This document shows, piece after piece, positions 16,646-23,799 of a stretch of 64,000 bases of DNA (positions within the stretch are counted from its first letter, which is position 1; the number at the start of each line of letters is the position of its first letter). Source of the stretch: Pseudomonas vlassakiae (GTDB taxonomy: Bacteria > Pseudomonadota > Gammaproteobacteria > Pseudomonadales > Pseudomonadaceae); contig NZ_JABWRP020000012.1 in the NCBI RefSeq assembly GCF_014269035.2, positions 140,388-204,387 of the forward strand. The letters run 5' to 3'. The position numbers and the translations under genes were made by a program. Below the pieces are notes generated by a model. That model ran no database searches and had not been told where the DNA came from. It was given only the letters and a program-made list of their open reading frames with translations.

Positions 16646-17047
16646 ATGAAATCAATGGCATGGCTGGTACTGCTGGCTGTCGTCTCGGGCGCCCACGCCG
16701 GCGAGGAAGAAAGCACCCCGTGCGACAACGTCGAGAGCGACCAGCAGACCTACGCCTGCGCGGCATTCAGCAAACAGACCGCCGAGCGCGAACTGAAATC
16801 GGCGTATGACGACCTGATCCAGCGCATTCGCGACCAGTATGCCGAGGAAGGCGACAAGGCCACTGCCTTGGTCGCGCGCATGGATGCCGCCGAGAAACTG
16901 TGGGCGCAGCTGCGCGATGCCGACTGCAAAGTCGAGACCTATGCCGAGAAACCCGGCAGCAAGGCGTTCCAGGCGGCTTGGGATACCTGCGTGGCGCAAC
17001 GCAGCGATGACCGCTCGGAGTATCTGCAGTCCATCGGCCAGCAGTAG
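16646..17047 (+). CDS. Secreted LprI/DUF1311-family protein
   Basis: A 133-residue exported protein. Residues 1-18 form a signal peptide (MKSMAWLVLLAVVSGAHA). The mature part has the LprI pattern: CDNVESDQQTYACAAF near the start, a central amphipathic helix (AERELKSAYDDLIQRIRDQ), then LWAQLRDADCKVE and a final DTCVAQRSDDRSEYL. Four conserved cysteines suggest two disulfides. Some members inhibit lysozyme; that activity here is only family inference. A good ribosome site (AAGGAGAAAGCGG) supports the start. It is unrelated in function to its amine-catabolic neighbours. Confidence 0.85.
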   Translation: MKSMAWLVLLAVVSGAHAGEEESTPCDNVESDQQTYACAAFSKQTAERELKSAYDDLIQRIRDQYAEEGDKATALVARMDAAEKLWAQLRDADCKVETYAEKPGSKAFQAAWDTCVAQRSDDRSEYLQSIGQQ

Positions 17048-17057
17048 TCCTGCACGG

Positions 17058-17104
17058 GCCTCTTCGCGGGTGAACCCGCTCCTACAGCGACCCGCGAAGA
17101 GGCC
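17058..17104. repeat. REP pair between lprI-like gene and cdhR
   Basis: Inverted repeat GGCCTCTTCGCGGG ... CCCGCGAAGAGGCC between two convergent genes, 14-bp perfect arms. Probably a shared transcription barrier. Confidence 0.75.
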
Positions 17105-17118
17105 GGCACAGGAGAACA

Positions 17119-18063
17119 TCAGACCGCTCGGGCCAACCTATCCTCCCGCGGGCAGCGCTCGAACCGCACCCGGTAACAGCGGGTGAAATACGAGGCCGAC
17201 TCGAACCCGCACGCCACCGCCACCTCCAGCACGCTCATGTCGGTCTGGCGCAACAGCTGCCGTGCCTTGTCCAGCCGTAACCGCAGATAGAAGCCACTGG
17301 GCGTGTCGTCCAGATGCAAGCGAAACAGCCGCTCCAGCTGCCGCCGGGTTACCTGCACCGCATCGGCCAGCACCTGGGTATTGAGCGGCTGCTCGATATT
17401 GCGCTCCATCTCACCGATCACCTTGACCAGCTTCTTGTTGTTGATGCCATAGCGGCTGGCGATCTGCATGCGCTGGTGGTCCTGGCGCGGGCGGATGCGC
17501 CCGAGCACGAATTGCTCGGACACCTGCACCGCCAGCTCGCTGCCATGGGCCTGGCCGATCAGGTCGAGCATCAGGTCGATCGATGCGGTGCCACCGGCAC
17601 AGGTGATACGACGCCGGTCGATCTCGAACAGCTCCTGGGTCACCTGCAAACGTGGATAGCGCTCCTTGAATGCGTCCAGCGCCTCCCAGTGCAAGGTTGC
17701 GCGGTAGCCATCGAGCAACCCGGCCTCGGCCAGCACCACCGGGCCGGTGTCGATTCCGCCAAGGATCACCCCATCATGGTCGAGCCGACGCAGCGCCTGC
17801 TGCAGCTTCGAACCATAACAGGCCAGCGGCTCGAAGCCGGCGACGATCAGCAGCACGCCGCCCGCCTCACCCTCCCCCAACGCGCCATCGGCATTCACCG
17901 ACATGCCGTTGCTCGCCTGCACCGCCCCGCCATCCAGGCTCAGCACGCGCCAGCGGTACGACGGCCCCTTGAAGCGGTTGGCCACGCGCAGCGGTTCCAG
18001 TGCGCTGATAAAGCCCATCGCCGAGAACCCCGGCAACAACAGGAAATGAATCAGTTGCGGCAT
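17119..18063 (-). CDS. cdhR: CdhR, GlxA-type AraC-family activator of carnitine catabolism
   Basis: A 314-residue regulator with an N-terminal DJ-1/PfpI-like amidotransferase fold (residues about 1-190; HFLLLPGFSAMGFISALEPLRVA) and a C-terminal AraC helix-turn-helix domain (VLADAVQVTRRQLERLFRLH, then VLEVAVACGFESASYFTRCY). It activates caiX-cdhCAB in response to carnitine in relatives. I chose the ATG at 18063 because GGAG lies six bases upstream; an in-frame GTG at 18075 is weaker. It is divergent from caiX, and the 146-base gap holds a direct repeat that is probably its operator. Confidence 0.9.
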   Translation of the reverse strand: MPQLIHFLLLPGFSAMGFISALEPLRVANRFKGPSYRWRVLSLDGGAVQASNGMSVNADGALGEGEAGGVLLIVAGFEPLACYGSKLQQALRRLDHDGVILGGIDTGPVVLAEAGLLDGYRATLHWEALDAFKERYPRLQVTQELFEIDRRRITCAGGTASIDLMLDLIGQAHGSELAVQVSEQFVLGRIRPRQDHQRMQIASRYGINNKKLVKVIGEMERNIEQPLNTQVLADAVQVTRRQLERLFRLHLDDTPSGFYLRLRLDKARQLLRQTDMSVLEVAVACGFESASYFTRCYRVRFERCPREDRLARAV

Positions 18064-18084
18064 TGCATGCTCCACGCGTGAAGG

Positions 18085-18124
18085 TGGTCGCCTCCGTGCA
18101 AATCTTGGTCGCCAGGGTGCGATT
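18085..18124. promoter_or_regulatory. Direct repeat, candidate CdhR operator
   Basis: Two copies of TGGTCGCC-N3-GTGC start at 18085 and 18106, exactly 21 bp (two helical turns) apart, in the cdhR-caiX divergent region. This spacing is typical of AraC-family activator sites. The assignment to CdhR follows from position; binding is not shown. Confidence 0.6.
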
Positions 18125-18209
18125 TTCGCCCCTGGCAGCAGCGTAGCGTGTTCACACGGCCCAGAGAGGCCGGCCCCTATAAAAAATGTCCTGCCGATGG
18201 AGAGCCACC

Positions 18210-19154
18210 ATGCATCGCTTGATCCGCCGCAGCCTGTTGTCCCTTGCCCTGAGCAGCATCGTCGCCACCCCGCTTTTCGCCGCCGAGCCCGCGGCCTGCA
18301 AGAACGTGCGCCTTGGCGTGGTCAACTGGACCGACGTCATCGCCACCAGCGCCATGGCCCAGGTGCTGCTCGACGGCCTGGGTTACCAGACCAAGCAGAC
18401 CAGCGCCTCGCAGCAGATCATCTTCGCCGGTATCCGCGACAAGCGCCTGGACATGTTCCTGGGTTACTGGAACCCGATCATGACCCAGACCATCACCCCG
18501 TTCGTCGACGCCAACCAGGTCAAGGTCCTTGAAAAACCCAGCCTGGAAGACGCCCGCGCCACCCTCGCCGTGCCGAAGTACCTGTATGACAAGGGCCTGA
18601 AAACCTTCGCCGACATTCACAAGTTCGAGAAGGAGCTGGGCGGCAAGATCTACGGCATAGAACCCGGCTCCGGTGCCAATACCCAGATCAAGGCGATGAT
18701 CAGCAAGAACCAGTTCGAGCTGGGCAAGTTCCAGCTGGTCGAGTCCAGCGAAGCCGGCATGCTCGCCGCCGTGGACCGCGCCGTACGGCGCAAGGAAGCG
18801 GTAGTGTTCTTCGGCTGGGCGCCACACCCGATGAACGTGAACATCGACATGGCTTACCTGGGCGACAGCCAGGACGCCCTGGGCCCGGACGAAGGCCGTG
18901 CCACGGTGTGGACGGTGACCGCGCCGGACTACGCCGAACGCTGCCCCAACGCCCACCGCCTGCTGGCCAACCTGAACTTCAGCGCCGAGGACGAGAGCCG
19001 CATGATGCAGCCGCTGCTCGACCACAAGGACGCGCTGGAATCGGCCCGCCAGTGGCTCAAGGACCACCCCGAGGACAAGGCCCGCTGGCTTGAGGGGGTG
19101 ACCACCTTCGATGGCAAGCCTGCGGCGGACAACCTCAAGCTCACCGCCAACTGA
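18210..19154 (+). CDS. caiX: Periplasmic carnitine-binding protein CaiX
   Basis: A 314-residue OpuAC-type solute-binding protein with a signal peptide cut near residue 24 (SSIVATPLFAAEP). Trp residues of the quaternary-amine cage are present: VVNWTD, FLGYWNP and FFGWAPHP. It captures L-carnitine and delivers it to a choline/betaine-type ABC permease; no permease is in this operon, so the CbcWV core encoded at 26651-28671 is the likely partner. The ATG at 18210 follows GGAGAGCCACC; the upstream ATG at 18186 lacks a ribosome site and would bury the signal peptide. It starts the carnitine operon. Confidence 0.92.
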   Translation: MHRLIRRSLLSLALSSIVATPLFAAEPAACKNVRLGVVNWTDVIATSAMAQVLLDGLGYQTKQTSASQQIIFAGIRDKRLDMFLGYWNPIMTQTITPFVDANQVKVLEKPSLEDARATLAVPKYLYDKGLKTFADIHKFEKELGGKIYGIEPGSGANTQIKAMISKNQFELGKFQLVESSEAGMLAAVDRAVRRKEAVVFFGWAPHPMNVNIDMAYLGDSQDALGPDEGRATVWTVTAPDYAERCPNAHRLLANLNFSAEDESRMMQPLLDHKDALESARQWLKDHPEDKARWLEGVTTFDGKPAADNLKLTAN

Positions 19155-19162
19155 CAAGGCCT

Positions 19163-19250
19163 GCTCGCGGATAAATCCGCTCCTGCAGGCAACGCGCATG
19201 CCAGGGCCATCACGGTCCCCTGCAGGAGCGGGCTTGCCCGCGAAAGGGCC
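19163..19250. repeat. REP pair between caiX and cdhC
   Basis: Two opposed REP copies (GCGGATAAATCCGCTCCTGC and GCAGGAGCGGGCTTGCCCGC) occupy the 121-base gap within the carnitine operon. They could lower downstream expression relative to the binding protein, which is usually needed in excess. Confidence 0.75.
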
Positions 19251-19275
19251 CTCACAGACCACACAAGGAACCGCC

Positions 19276-20160
19276 ATGAACCACGACGTCATCATCACCT
19301 GTGCCCTCACCGGCGCTGGCGACACGGTCGCCAAGAGCCACCTGGTCCCCGTCACCCCGAAACAGATCGCCGAATCCGCCGTGGAAGCCGCCAGGGCCGG
19401 CGCCACTGTGGTCCACTGCCACGTGCGTGACCCGCAAACCGGCCGTTTCAGCCGCGACGTGGCGCTGTACCGCGAAGTCATGGAGCGCATCCGCGAGGCC
19501 GACGTCGACATCATCGTCAACCTCACCGCCGGCATGGGCGGCGACCTGGAAATCGGCCCGGGCGAATCGCCCATGGAGTTCGGCCCCGGCACCGACCTGA
19601 TCGGCCCACTGGAGCGCCTGGCCCACGTCGAAGCCCTGCTGCCGGAAATCTGCACCCTCGATTGCGGCACCCTCAACTTCGGCGACGGCAACGCCATCTA
19701 CGTTTCCACCCCCGCGCAGCTGCGCGCCGGGGCCAAGCGCATCACCGAACTGGGGGTGAAGGCCGAGCTGGAAATCTTCGACACCGGCCACCTGTGGTTC
19801 GCCAAACAGATGATGAAAGAAGGTTTGCTCGAGGACCCGCTGTTCCAGCTGTGCCTGGGCATCCCGTGGGGCGCGCCGGCCGACACCACCACCATGAAGG
19901 CCATGGTCGACAACCTGCCGGCCAATGTGACCTGGGCCGGCTTCGGCATCGGCCGCATGCAGATGCCGATGGCGGCGCAGGCCGTGCTTCTGGGTGGCAA
20001 CGTGCGGGTGGGCCTGGAAGACAACCTGTACCTGGATCGTGGCGTGCTGGCCAGCAACGGCCAGCTGGTGGAGCGTGCCGCCGAAATCATCACCCGCATG
20101 GGTGGCCGCGTGCTCAGCCCGGCAGAAGGCCGGGCAAAAATGAACCTCAAGCGCCGCTGA
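19276..20160 (+). CDS. cdhC: BKACE-family 3-dehydrocarnitine cleavage enzyme
   Basis: A 294-residue beta-keto acid cleavage enzyme (3-keto-5-aminohexanoate cleavage family, TIM barrel). Zinc-binding features of the family are visible: VVHCHVRDP near residue 47 and an ELEIFDTGHLWFA block. It acts on 3-dehydrocarnitine together with acetyl-CoA, giving acetoacetate and betainyl-CoA. It lies between caiX and cdhA, which fixes the substrate better than sequence alone. The ATG at 19276 has AAGGAACC upstream. The symbol follows P. aeruginosa usage as I recall it. Confidence 0.88.
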   Translation: MNHDVIITCALTGAGDTVAKSHLVPVTPKQIAESAVEAARAGATVVHCHVRDPQTGRFSRDVALYREVMERIREADVDIIVNLTAGMGGDLEIGPGESPMEFGPGTDLIGPLERLAHVEALLPEICTLDCGTLNFGDGNAIYVSTPAQLRAGAKRITELGVKAELEIFDTGHLWFAKQMMKEGLLEDPLFQLCLGIPWGAPADTTTMKAMVDNLPANVTWAGFGIGRMQMPMAAQAVLLGGNVRVGLEDNLYLDRGVLASNGQLVERAAEIITRMGGRVLSPAEGRAKMNLKRR

Positions 20161-20179
20161 TCCCCTTCAGGAGACCGAT

Positions 20180-21145
20180 ATGCCCTTCATCACCGAAATC
20201 AAGACCTTCGCCGCCCTGGGTAGCGGCGTGATCGGCAGCGGCTGGGTCGCCCGCGCCCTGGCCCACGGCCTGGACGTGGTCGCCTGGGACCCGGCACCCG
20301 GCGCCGAGCAGGCCCTGCGCAAGCGCATCGCCAACGCCTGGCCGGCACTGGAGAAACAAGGCCTGGCAGCGGGTGCATCGCAGGGCCGACTGAAATTCGT
20401 CGCGACCATCGAGGAATGCGTACGCGACGCCGATTTCATCCAGGAAAGCGCACCCGAGCGCCTGGACCTCAAGCTCGACCTGCACGCCAAGATCAGTGCC
20501 GCCGCCAAGCCCGACGCAATCATCGGTTCCAGCACGTCGGGGCTGCTGCCCAGCGAGTTCTACGAGTCGTCCACGCACCCCGAGCGTTGTGTGGTCGGTC
20601 ACCCGTTCAACCCGGTTTACCTGCTGCCGCTGGTGGAGATCGTCGGCGGCAACCGCACAGCACCCGAAGCCATCGAGGCCGCGAAAACCATCTACACCGC
20701 ACTAGGCATGCGCCCGCTGCATGTACGCAAGGAGGTCCCCGGGTTCATCGCCGACCGCCTGCTCGAAGCGCTGTGGCGCGAGGCCCTGCACCTGGTCAAC
20801 GATGGCGTGGCCAGCACCGGGGAGATCGACGATGCGATCCGCTTCGGCGCCGGCCTGCGCTGGTCGTTCATGGGCACCTTCCTCACCTACACCCTCGCAG
20901 GCGGTGATGCCGGCATGCGCCACTTCATGGCCCAGTTCGGCCCGGCGCTGAAGCTGCCCTGGACCTACCTGCCAGCACCGGAGCTGACCGACAAGCTGAT
21001 CGACGATGTGGTCGAAGGCACCTCGGAACAACTGGGCGAGCGCAGCATCGCCGCGCTGGAGCGCTATCGTGATGACACGCTGCTGGCCGTACTGGAAGCG
21101 GTGAAGACCAGCAAAGCCAGCCACGGCATGGCCTTTGGCGACTGA
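20180..21145 (+). CDS. cdhA: L-carnitine 3-dehydrogenase
   Basis: A 321-residue NAD-dependent dehydrogenase of the 3-hydroxyacyl-CoA dehydrogenase superfamily. The Rossmann motif is ALGSGVIGSGWVARALA near residue 10; VVGHPFNPVYLLPLVEIVGG carries the family catalytic His-Pro. The C-terminal helical domain is standard. It oxidises L-carnitine to 3-dehydrocarnitine. An AGGAGACC ribosome site precedes the ATG, 19 bases after cdhC, and the thioesterase gene follows after 10 bases, so the three form one translation unit. Confidence 0.95.
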   Translation: MPFITEIKTFAALGSGVIGSGWVARALAHGLDVVAWDPAPGAEQALRKRIANAWPALEKQGLAAGASQGRLKFVATIEECVRDADFIQESAPERLDLKLDLHAKISAAAKPDAIIGSSTSGLLPSEFYESSTHPERCVVGHPFNPVYLLPLVEIVGGNRTAPEAIEAAKTIYTALGMRPLHVRKEVPGFIADRLLEALWREALHLVNDGVASTGEIDDAIRFGAGLRWSFMGTFLTYTLAGGDAGMRHFMAQFGPALKLPWTYLPAPELTDKLIDDVVEGTSEQLGERSIAALERYRDDTLLAVLEAVKTSKASHGMAFGD

Positions 21146-21155
21146 GGAGCAGACG

Positions 21156-21626
21156 ATGCCCGCACTGATCACCTACCGCACCCCAGTCCAGGAGGACTGG
21201 GTCGACTACAACGGGCACCTGCGCGATGCCTTTTACCTGCTGATCTTCAGCTACGCCACCGATGCGCTGATGGAGCGCATCGGCCTCGATGCCGACAGCC
21301 GTGGGCAGAATGGCAACTCGCTGTTCACCCTGGAGGCGCACATCAATTACCTGCACGAGGTAAAGCTAGGCGCCGAGGTGTGGGTGCAGACACAGATCAT
21401 CGGTTTCGACCGTAAGCGCCTGCATGTCTACCACAGCCTGCACCGGGCCGGGTTCGACGAGGTGCTGGCTGCGAGCGAGCAGATGCTGTTGCATGTTGAC
21501 CTGGCGGGGCCGAAATCGGCGCCTTTCAGTGAGCACAGTGCGGCCTTGCTGCAGAGCCTGGTAGATAGCCAACGCGACCTGCCTGCTGCGGAATTCGTCG
21601 GCCGCGTCCTGCAACTACCCCGCTGA
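21156..21626 (+). CDS. cdhB: Hotdog thioesterase of the carnitine operon
   Basis: A 156-residue single-hotdog thioesterase of the 4HBT type (DWVDYNGHLRDAFYLLIF carries the catalytic-region motif). It most likely hydrolyses betainyl-CoA to free glycine betaine and CoA, closing the route from carnitine to betaine. The ATG at 21156 is preceded by GAGGAGC; an earlier in-frame start inside cdhA is unlikely. It is the last gene of the caiX-cdhCAB set. Substrate is inferred from context and from characterised relatives. Confidence 0.88.
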   Translation: MPALITYRTPVQEDWVDYNGHLRDAFYLLIFSYATDALMERIGLDADSRGQNGNSLFTLEAHINYLHEVKLGAEVWVQTQIIGFDRKRLHVYHSLHRAGFDEVLAASEQMLLHVDLAGPKSAPFSEHSAALLQSLVDSQRDLPAAEFVGRVLQLPR

Positions 21627-21630
21627 GCGC

Positions 21631-21785
21631 TCAAAAAAATAACCCCGGAAAGCCGTGAGCATCCGGGGCCAAGAGCGAGCAACATCCACTGTGCATGAGT
21701 GAGGGTGACCAAACCCTCGTGAGCCGTGAATGCATGCAGTCTGCTGGCTTCCCGGCCCCTGCAATTAGCCGGGAACGACCTGTTC
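21631..21785 (-). ncRNA. Candidate small RNA with intrinsic terminator
   Basis: On the minus strand this gap shows three successive hairpins: TTCCCGGC/GCCGGGAA (21749-21775), GAGGGT/ACCCTC (21701-21718) and CCCCGGA/TCCGGGG (21643-21668). The last is followed by TTATTTTTTT, a good intrinsic terminator. No gene on the minus strand needs a terminator here, since the nearest upstream minus gene, gbdR, ends at 22212 behind its own strong hairpin. A short structured RNA is therefore plausible. The 5' end and promoter are unknown and may extend to about 21890. Confidence 0.4.
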
Positions 21786-21896
21786 TTAGCCAAACCGGCC
21801 ATTGCGACATTCTGCCCTTGCGGGCCTGTCGCAGCGGACACAGAATCGGTCGTAAATCACAGCAGCACTCTCTTCGCAATAAAAGGGACAACAGCC

Positions 21897-22154
21897 ATGA
21901 TGCATGCGGATTTGATAGACCAGGACGACCTGGCGGGCCACCTGCGCGCGCGCGGGTTCGACATTCCGGCCGGGGCCAGTGCCGAGCAGGCCTGCGAAGC
22001 GGTGGTGCGCGGGCTGACCGAGCCCAATGCGCGGGCGCTGAAGGGGATGGTCGAGCAGATGTATACCGGCAGCGCGACGATCCTGCCGGCAGTGCGCCAG
22101 GCGATCGACAAGCAGCTGTTGCCAGCGCTGGCGCAGTTCAACAAACGCGCCTGA
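21897..22154 (+). CDS. Small conserved-looking hypothetical protein
   Basis: An 85-residue soluble protein that I do not recognise. It begins MMHADLIDQDDLAGHLRARG and is predicted mainly helical and acidic at the N-terminus. It has no signal peptide, membrane helix or metal motif. AAAAGGGA lies about 12 bases before the ATG. The coding frame has strong GC bias at third positions, typical of real genes here. It lies alone between the carnitine operon and convergent gbdR and ends at a strong hairpin. Function unknown. Confidence 0.7.
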   Translation: MMHADLIDQDDLAGHLRARGFDIPAGASAEQACEAVVRGLTEPNARALKGMVEQMYTGSATILPAVRQAIDKQLLPALAQFNKRA

Positions 22155-22167
22155 GCGATTATTCCTG

Positions 22168-22206
22168 CACCGGCCCCTTCGCGGTAAACCCGCGAAGGGG
22201 CCGGTG
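22168..22206. terminator. Strong bidirectional hairpin between the small ORF and gbdR
   Basis: A nearly perfect 17-bp inverted repeat (CACCGGCCCCTTCGCGG, five-base loop, CCGCGAAGGGGCCGGTG) lies between two convergent genes. No T run, so it resembles REP-type barriers. Confidence 0.7.
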
Positions 22207-22211
22207 CCGTT

Positions 22212-23318
22212 TCAGAGCCTTACGCTGGCAAAGGTCGATTCATTGCGCGCCTGGCTCAGGGCCGCCATCGGCCCGCTGTGCGGCGACAGGGTCATGGCCT
22301 GCGGAATCGGCATCATTGCCACCTGCTGCGCGGTGTTGGAGCCCACGCGCTCGTCACGCGGCGGAATGCCGAAGTACTCGCGGTAGCACTTGGAGAAGTG
22401 CGGGGTAGAGACGAAGCCGCACACCGAGGCCACTTCGATGATCGACATCGGTGTCTGCTTGAGCAACTGCCGGGCGCGGATCAGGCGCAGCTTGAGGTAG
22501 TAGCGCGACGGCGAGCAATGCAGGTACTTCTGGAACAGCCGTTCGAGTTGACGGCGCGACACCGACACATATACGGCCAGTTCATCCAGGTCGATCGGTT
22601 CTTCGAGGTTGGCCTCCATCAGCGCGACGATTTCCTGCAACTTCGGCTGGTTGGTGCCGAGCATGTGCTTGAGCGGCACGCGCTGGTGGTCCTGCTCGTT
22701 GCGGATACGCTCGTAGACGAACATCTCCGAGATCGCCGCCGACAGCTCACGGCCGTGATCACGGCTGATCAGGTGCAGCATCATGTCCAGCGGCGCGGTG
22801 CCGCCGGAACTGGTGAAGCGGTTGCGGTCGAGGGTGAACAGGCGGGTGCTCATGTTGACCCGCGGGAAGGCCTCCTGCATGGCCGCCAGGCATTCCCAGT
22901 GCACGCTGCAATCGAAACCATCGAGCAGGCCGGCACAGGCCAGCGCCCAGCTGCCGGTGCACACCGCACCGAGGCGGCGCGACTGGCGAGCCTGGGCCTG
23001 CAGCCAGGTGACATGCTCACGGGTGACCGTGCGCTGGATGCCAACACCGCCGCAGACGATCACGGTGTCGATCGGCGGTGCGCTGTGCATGGCTGCATCG
23101 GGAGTGATCTGCAGGCCGTCACTGGCCCATACCTGGCCGCCATCGACGGTCAGCGTGTGCCAGCGGTACAGCTCGCGACCAGAAAGCTGGTTGGCCATGC
23201 GCAGCGGCTCCACGGCCGATGCCAGGGATATCAGGGTGAAATTGTCCAGAAGGAGAAACCCGATGGACTGGGGGGCTGTGCGGTTCTGGGTTGGGTTCCC
23301 GGAGGTGTACGACGTCAT
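22212..23318 (-). CDS. gbdR: GbdR, AraC/GlxA-family activator of glycine betaine catabolism
   Basis: A 368-residue regulator. The N-terminal DJ-1/PfpI-like domain (IGFLLLDNFTLISLASAVEP; LGAVCTGSWALACAGLLDG) senses betaine or dimethylglycine. The C-terminal AraC domain has two helix-turn-helix motifs (LAVYVSVSRRQLERLFQKY and IIEVASVCGFVSTPHFSKCY). It drives gbcA, gbcB, the dgc operon and cbcXWV in relatives. A tail of about 40 residues follows the DNA-binding domain. The GAGGAG ribosome site supports the ATG at 23318. A sigma-54-type promoter lies about 100 bases upstream, which suggests nitrogen or carbon control of the activator itself. Confidence 0.95.
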   Translation of the reverse strand: MTSYTSGNPTQNRTAPQSIGFLLLDNFTLISLASAVEPLRMANQLSGRELYRWHTLTVDGGQVWASDGLQITPDAAMHSAPPIDTVIVCGGVGIQRTVTREHVTWLQAQARQSRRLGAVCTGSWALACAGLLDGFDCSVHWECLAAMQEAFPRVNMSTRLFTLDRNRFTSSGGTAPLDMMLHLISRDHGRELSAAISEMFVYERIRNEQDHQRVPLKHMLGTNQPKLQEIVALMEANLEEPIDLDELAVYVSVSRRQLERLFQKYLHCSPSRYYLKLRLIRARQLLKQTPMSIIEVASVCGFVSTPHFSKCYREYFGIPPRDERVGSNTAQQVAMMPIPQAMTLSPHSGPMAALSQARNESTFASVRL

Positions 23319-23419
23319 CGCGATTTCTCCTCACACAAATGCAGGGTGTGCCTCAGGCGGGCACTGATTTTCTTGTTATGGCCCCAGGTTCATGTGCAGG
23401 GGCTTGCTGCCAATCTCAA

Positions 23420-23435
23420 CGCAAGGGTCGTGCCT
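23420..23435 (-). promoter_or_regulatory. Sigma-54 (-24/-12) promoter match upstream of gbdR
   Basis: On the minus strand AGGCACGACCCTTGCG matches TGGCACG-N4-TTGCW with conserved GG and GC 10 bases apart. Transcription would start near 23409, giving a leader of about 90 bases for gbdR. Activation by NtrC or CbrB is known for the P. aeruginosa ortholog as I recall it. Confidence 0.65.
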
Positions 23436-23700
23436 GAAATTGAACGACCATCCGAAAAAACCTGAAAACGACGCCTTCATTCGGCAAATCAGGGACTTCG
23501 ATCAAGTTGGCAATTCTTCGCAAAGCGCCGTGCTAGCGCCTTGCGTGTAACAACTGAGCAATTTGGTGACACGCGCAGCCTTGGTTGCCCAGAAACGACA
23601 CTCTTGAGTGTCACCGACAATGCCCACACTGATAGCGACAGCCGACGATTGGTCAGCTTGGGTCATGCACTTAAACAGGGCGCGGTGCACTTAAAACACT

Positions 23701-23783
23701 CAAGGGCCCCATCGCGGATGAATCCGCTCCTACAAGATCATGCATTTCCTGTAGGAGCGGATTCATCCGCGATGGGGCCCTTG
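23701..23783. repeat. Perfect inverted REP pair
   Basis: 34-bp arms, starting CAAGGGCCCCATCGCGGATG at 23701 and mirrored at 23750-23783, separated by 15 bases, with no mismatch. It directly follows the serine dehydratase stop codon on the minus strand. Confidence 0.85.
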
Positions 23784-23799
23784 AGGCTGGCTCAAGAAC

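Larger units (their letters stand above)
23319..23799. other. Intergenic region between gbdR and the serine dehydratase gene
   Basis: About 480 bases without a supported gene. It holds the gbdR leader and sigma-54 promoter (23420-23435), a short palindrome ACACTC/GAGTGT near 23600, and a perfect 34-bp REP pair at its right end. Short frames in between lack ribosome sites and family matches. Confidence 0.5.
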
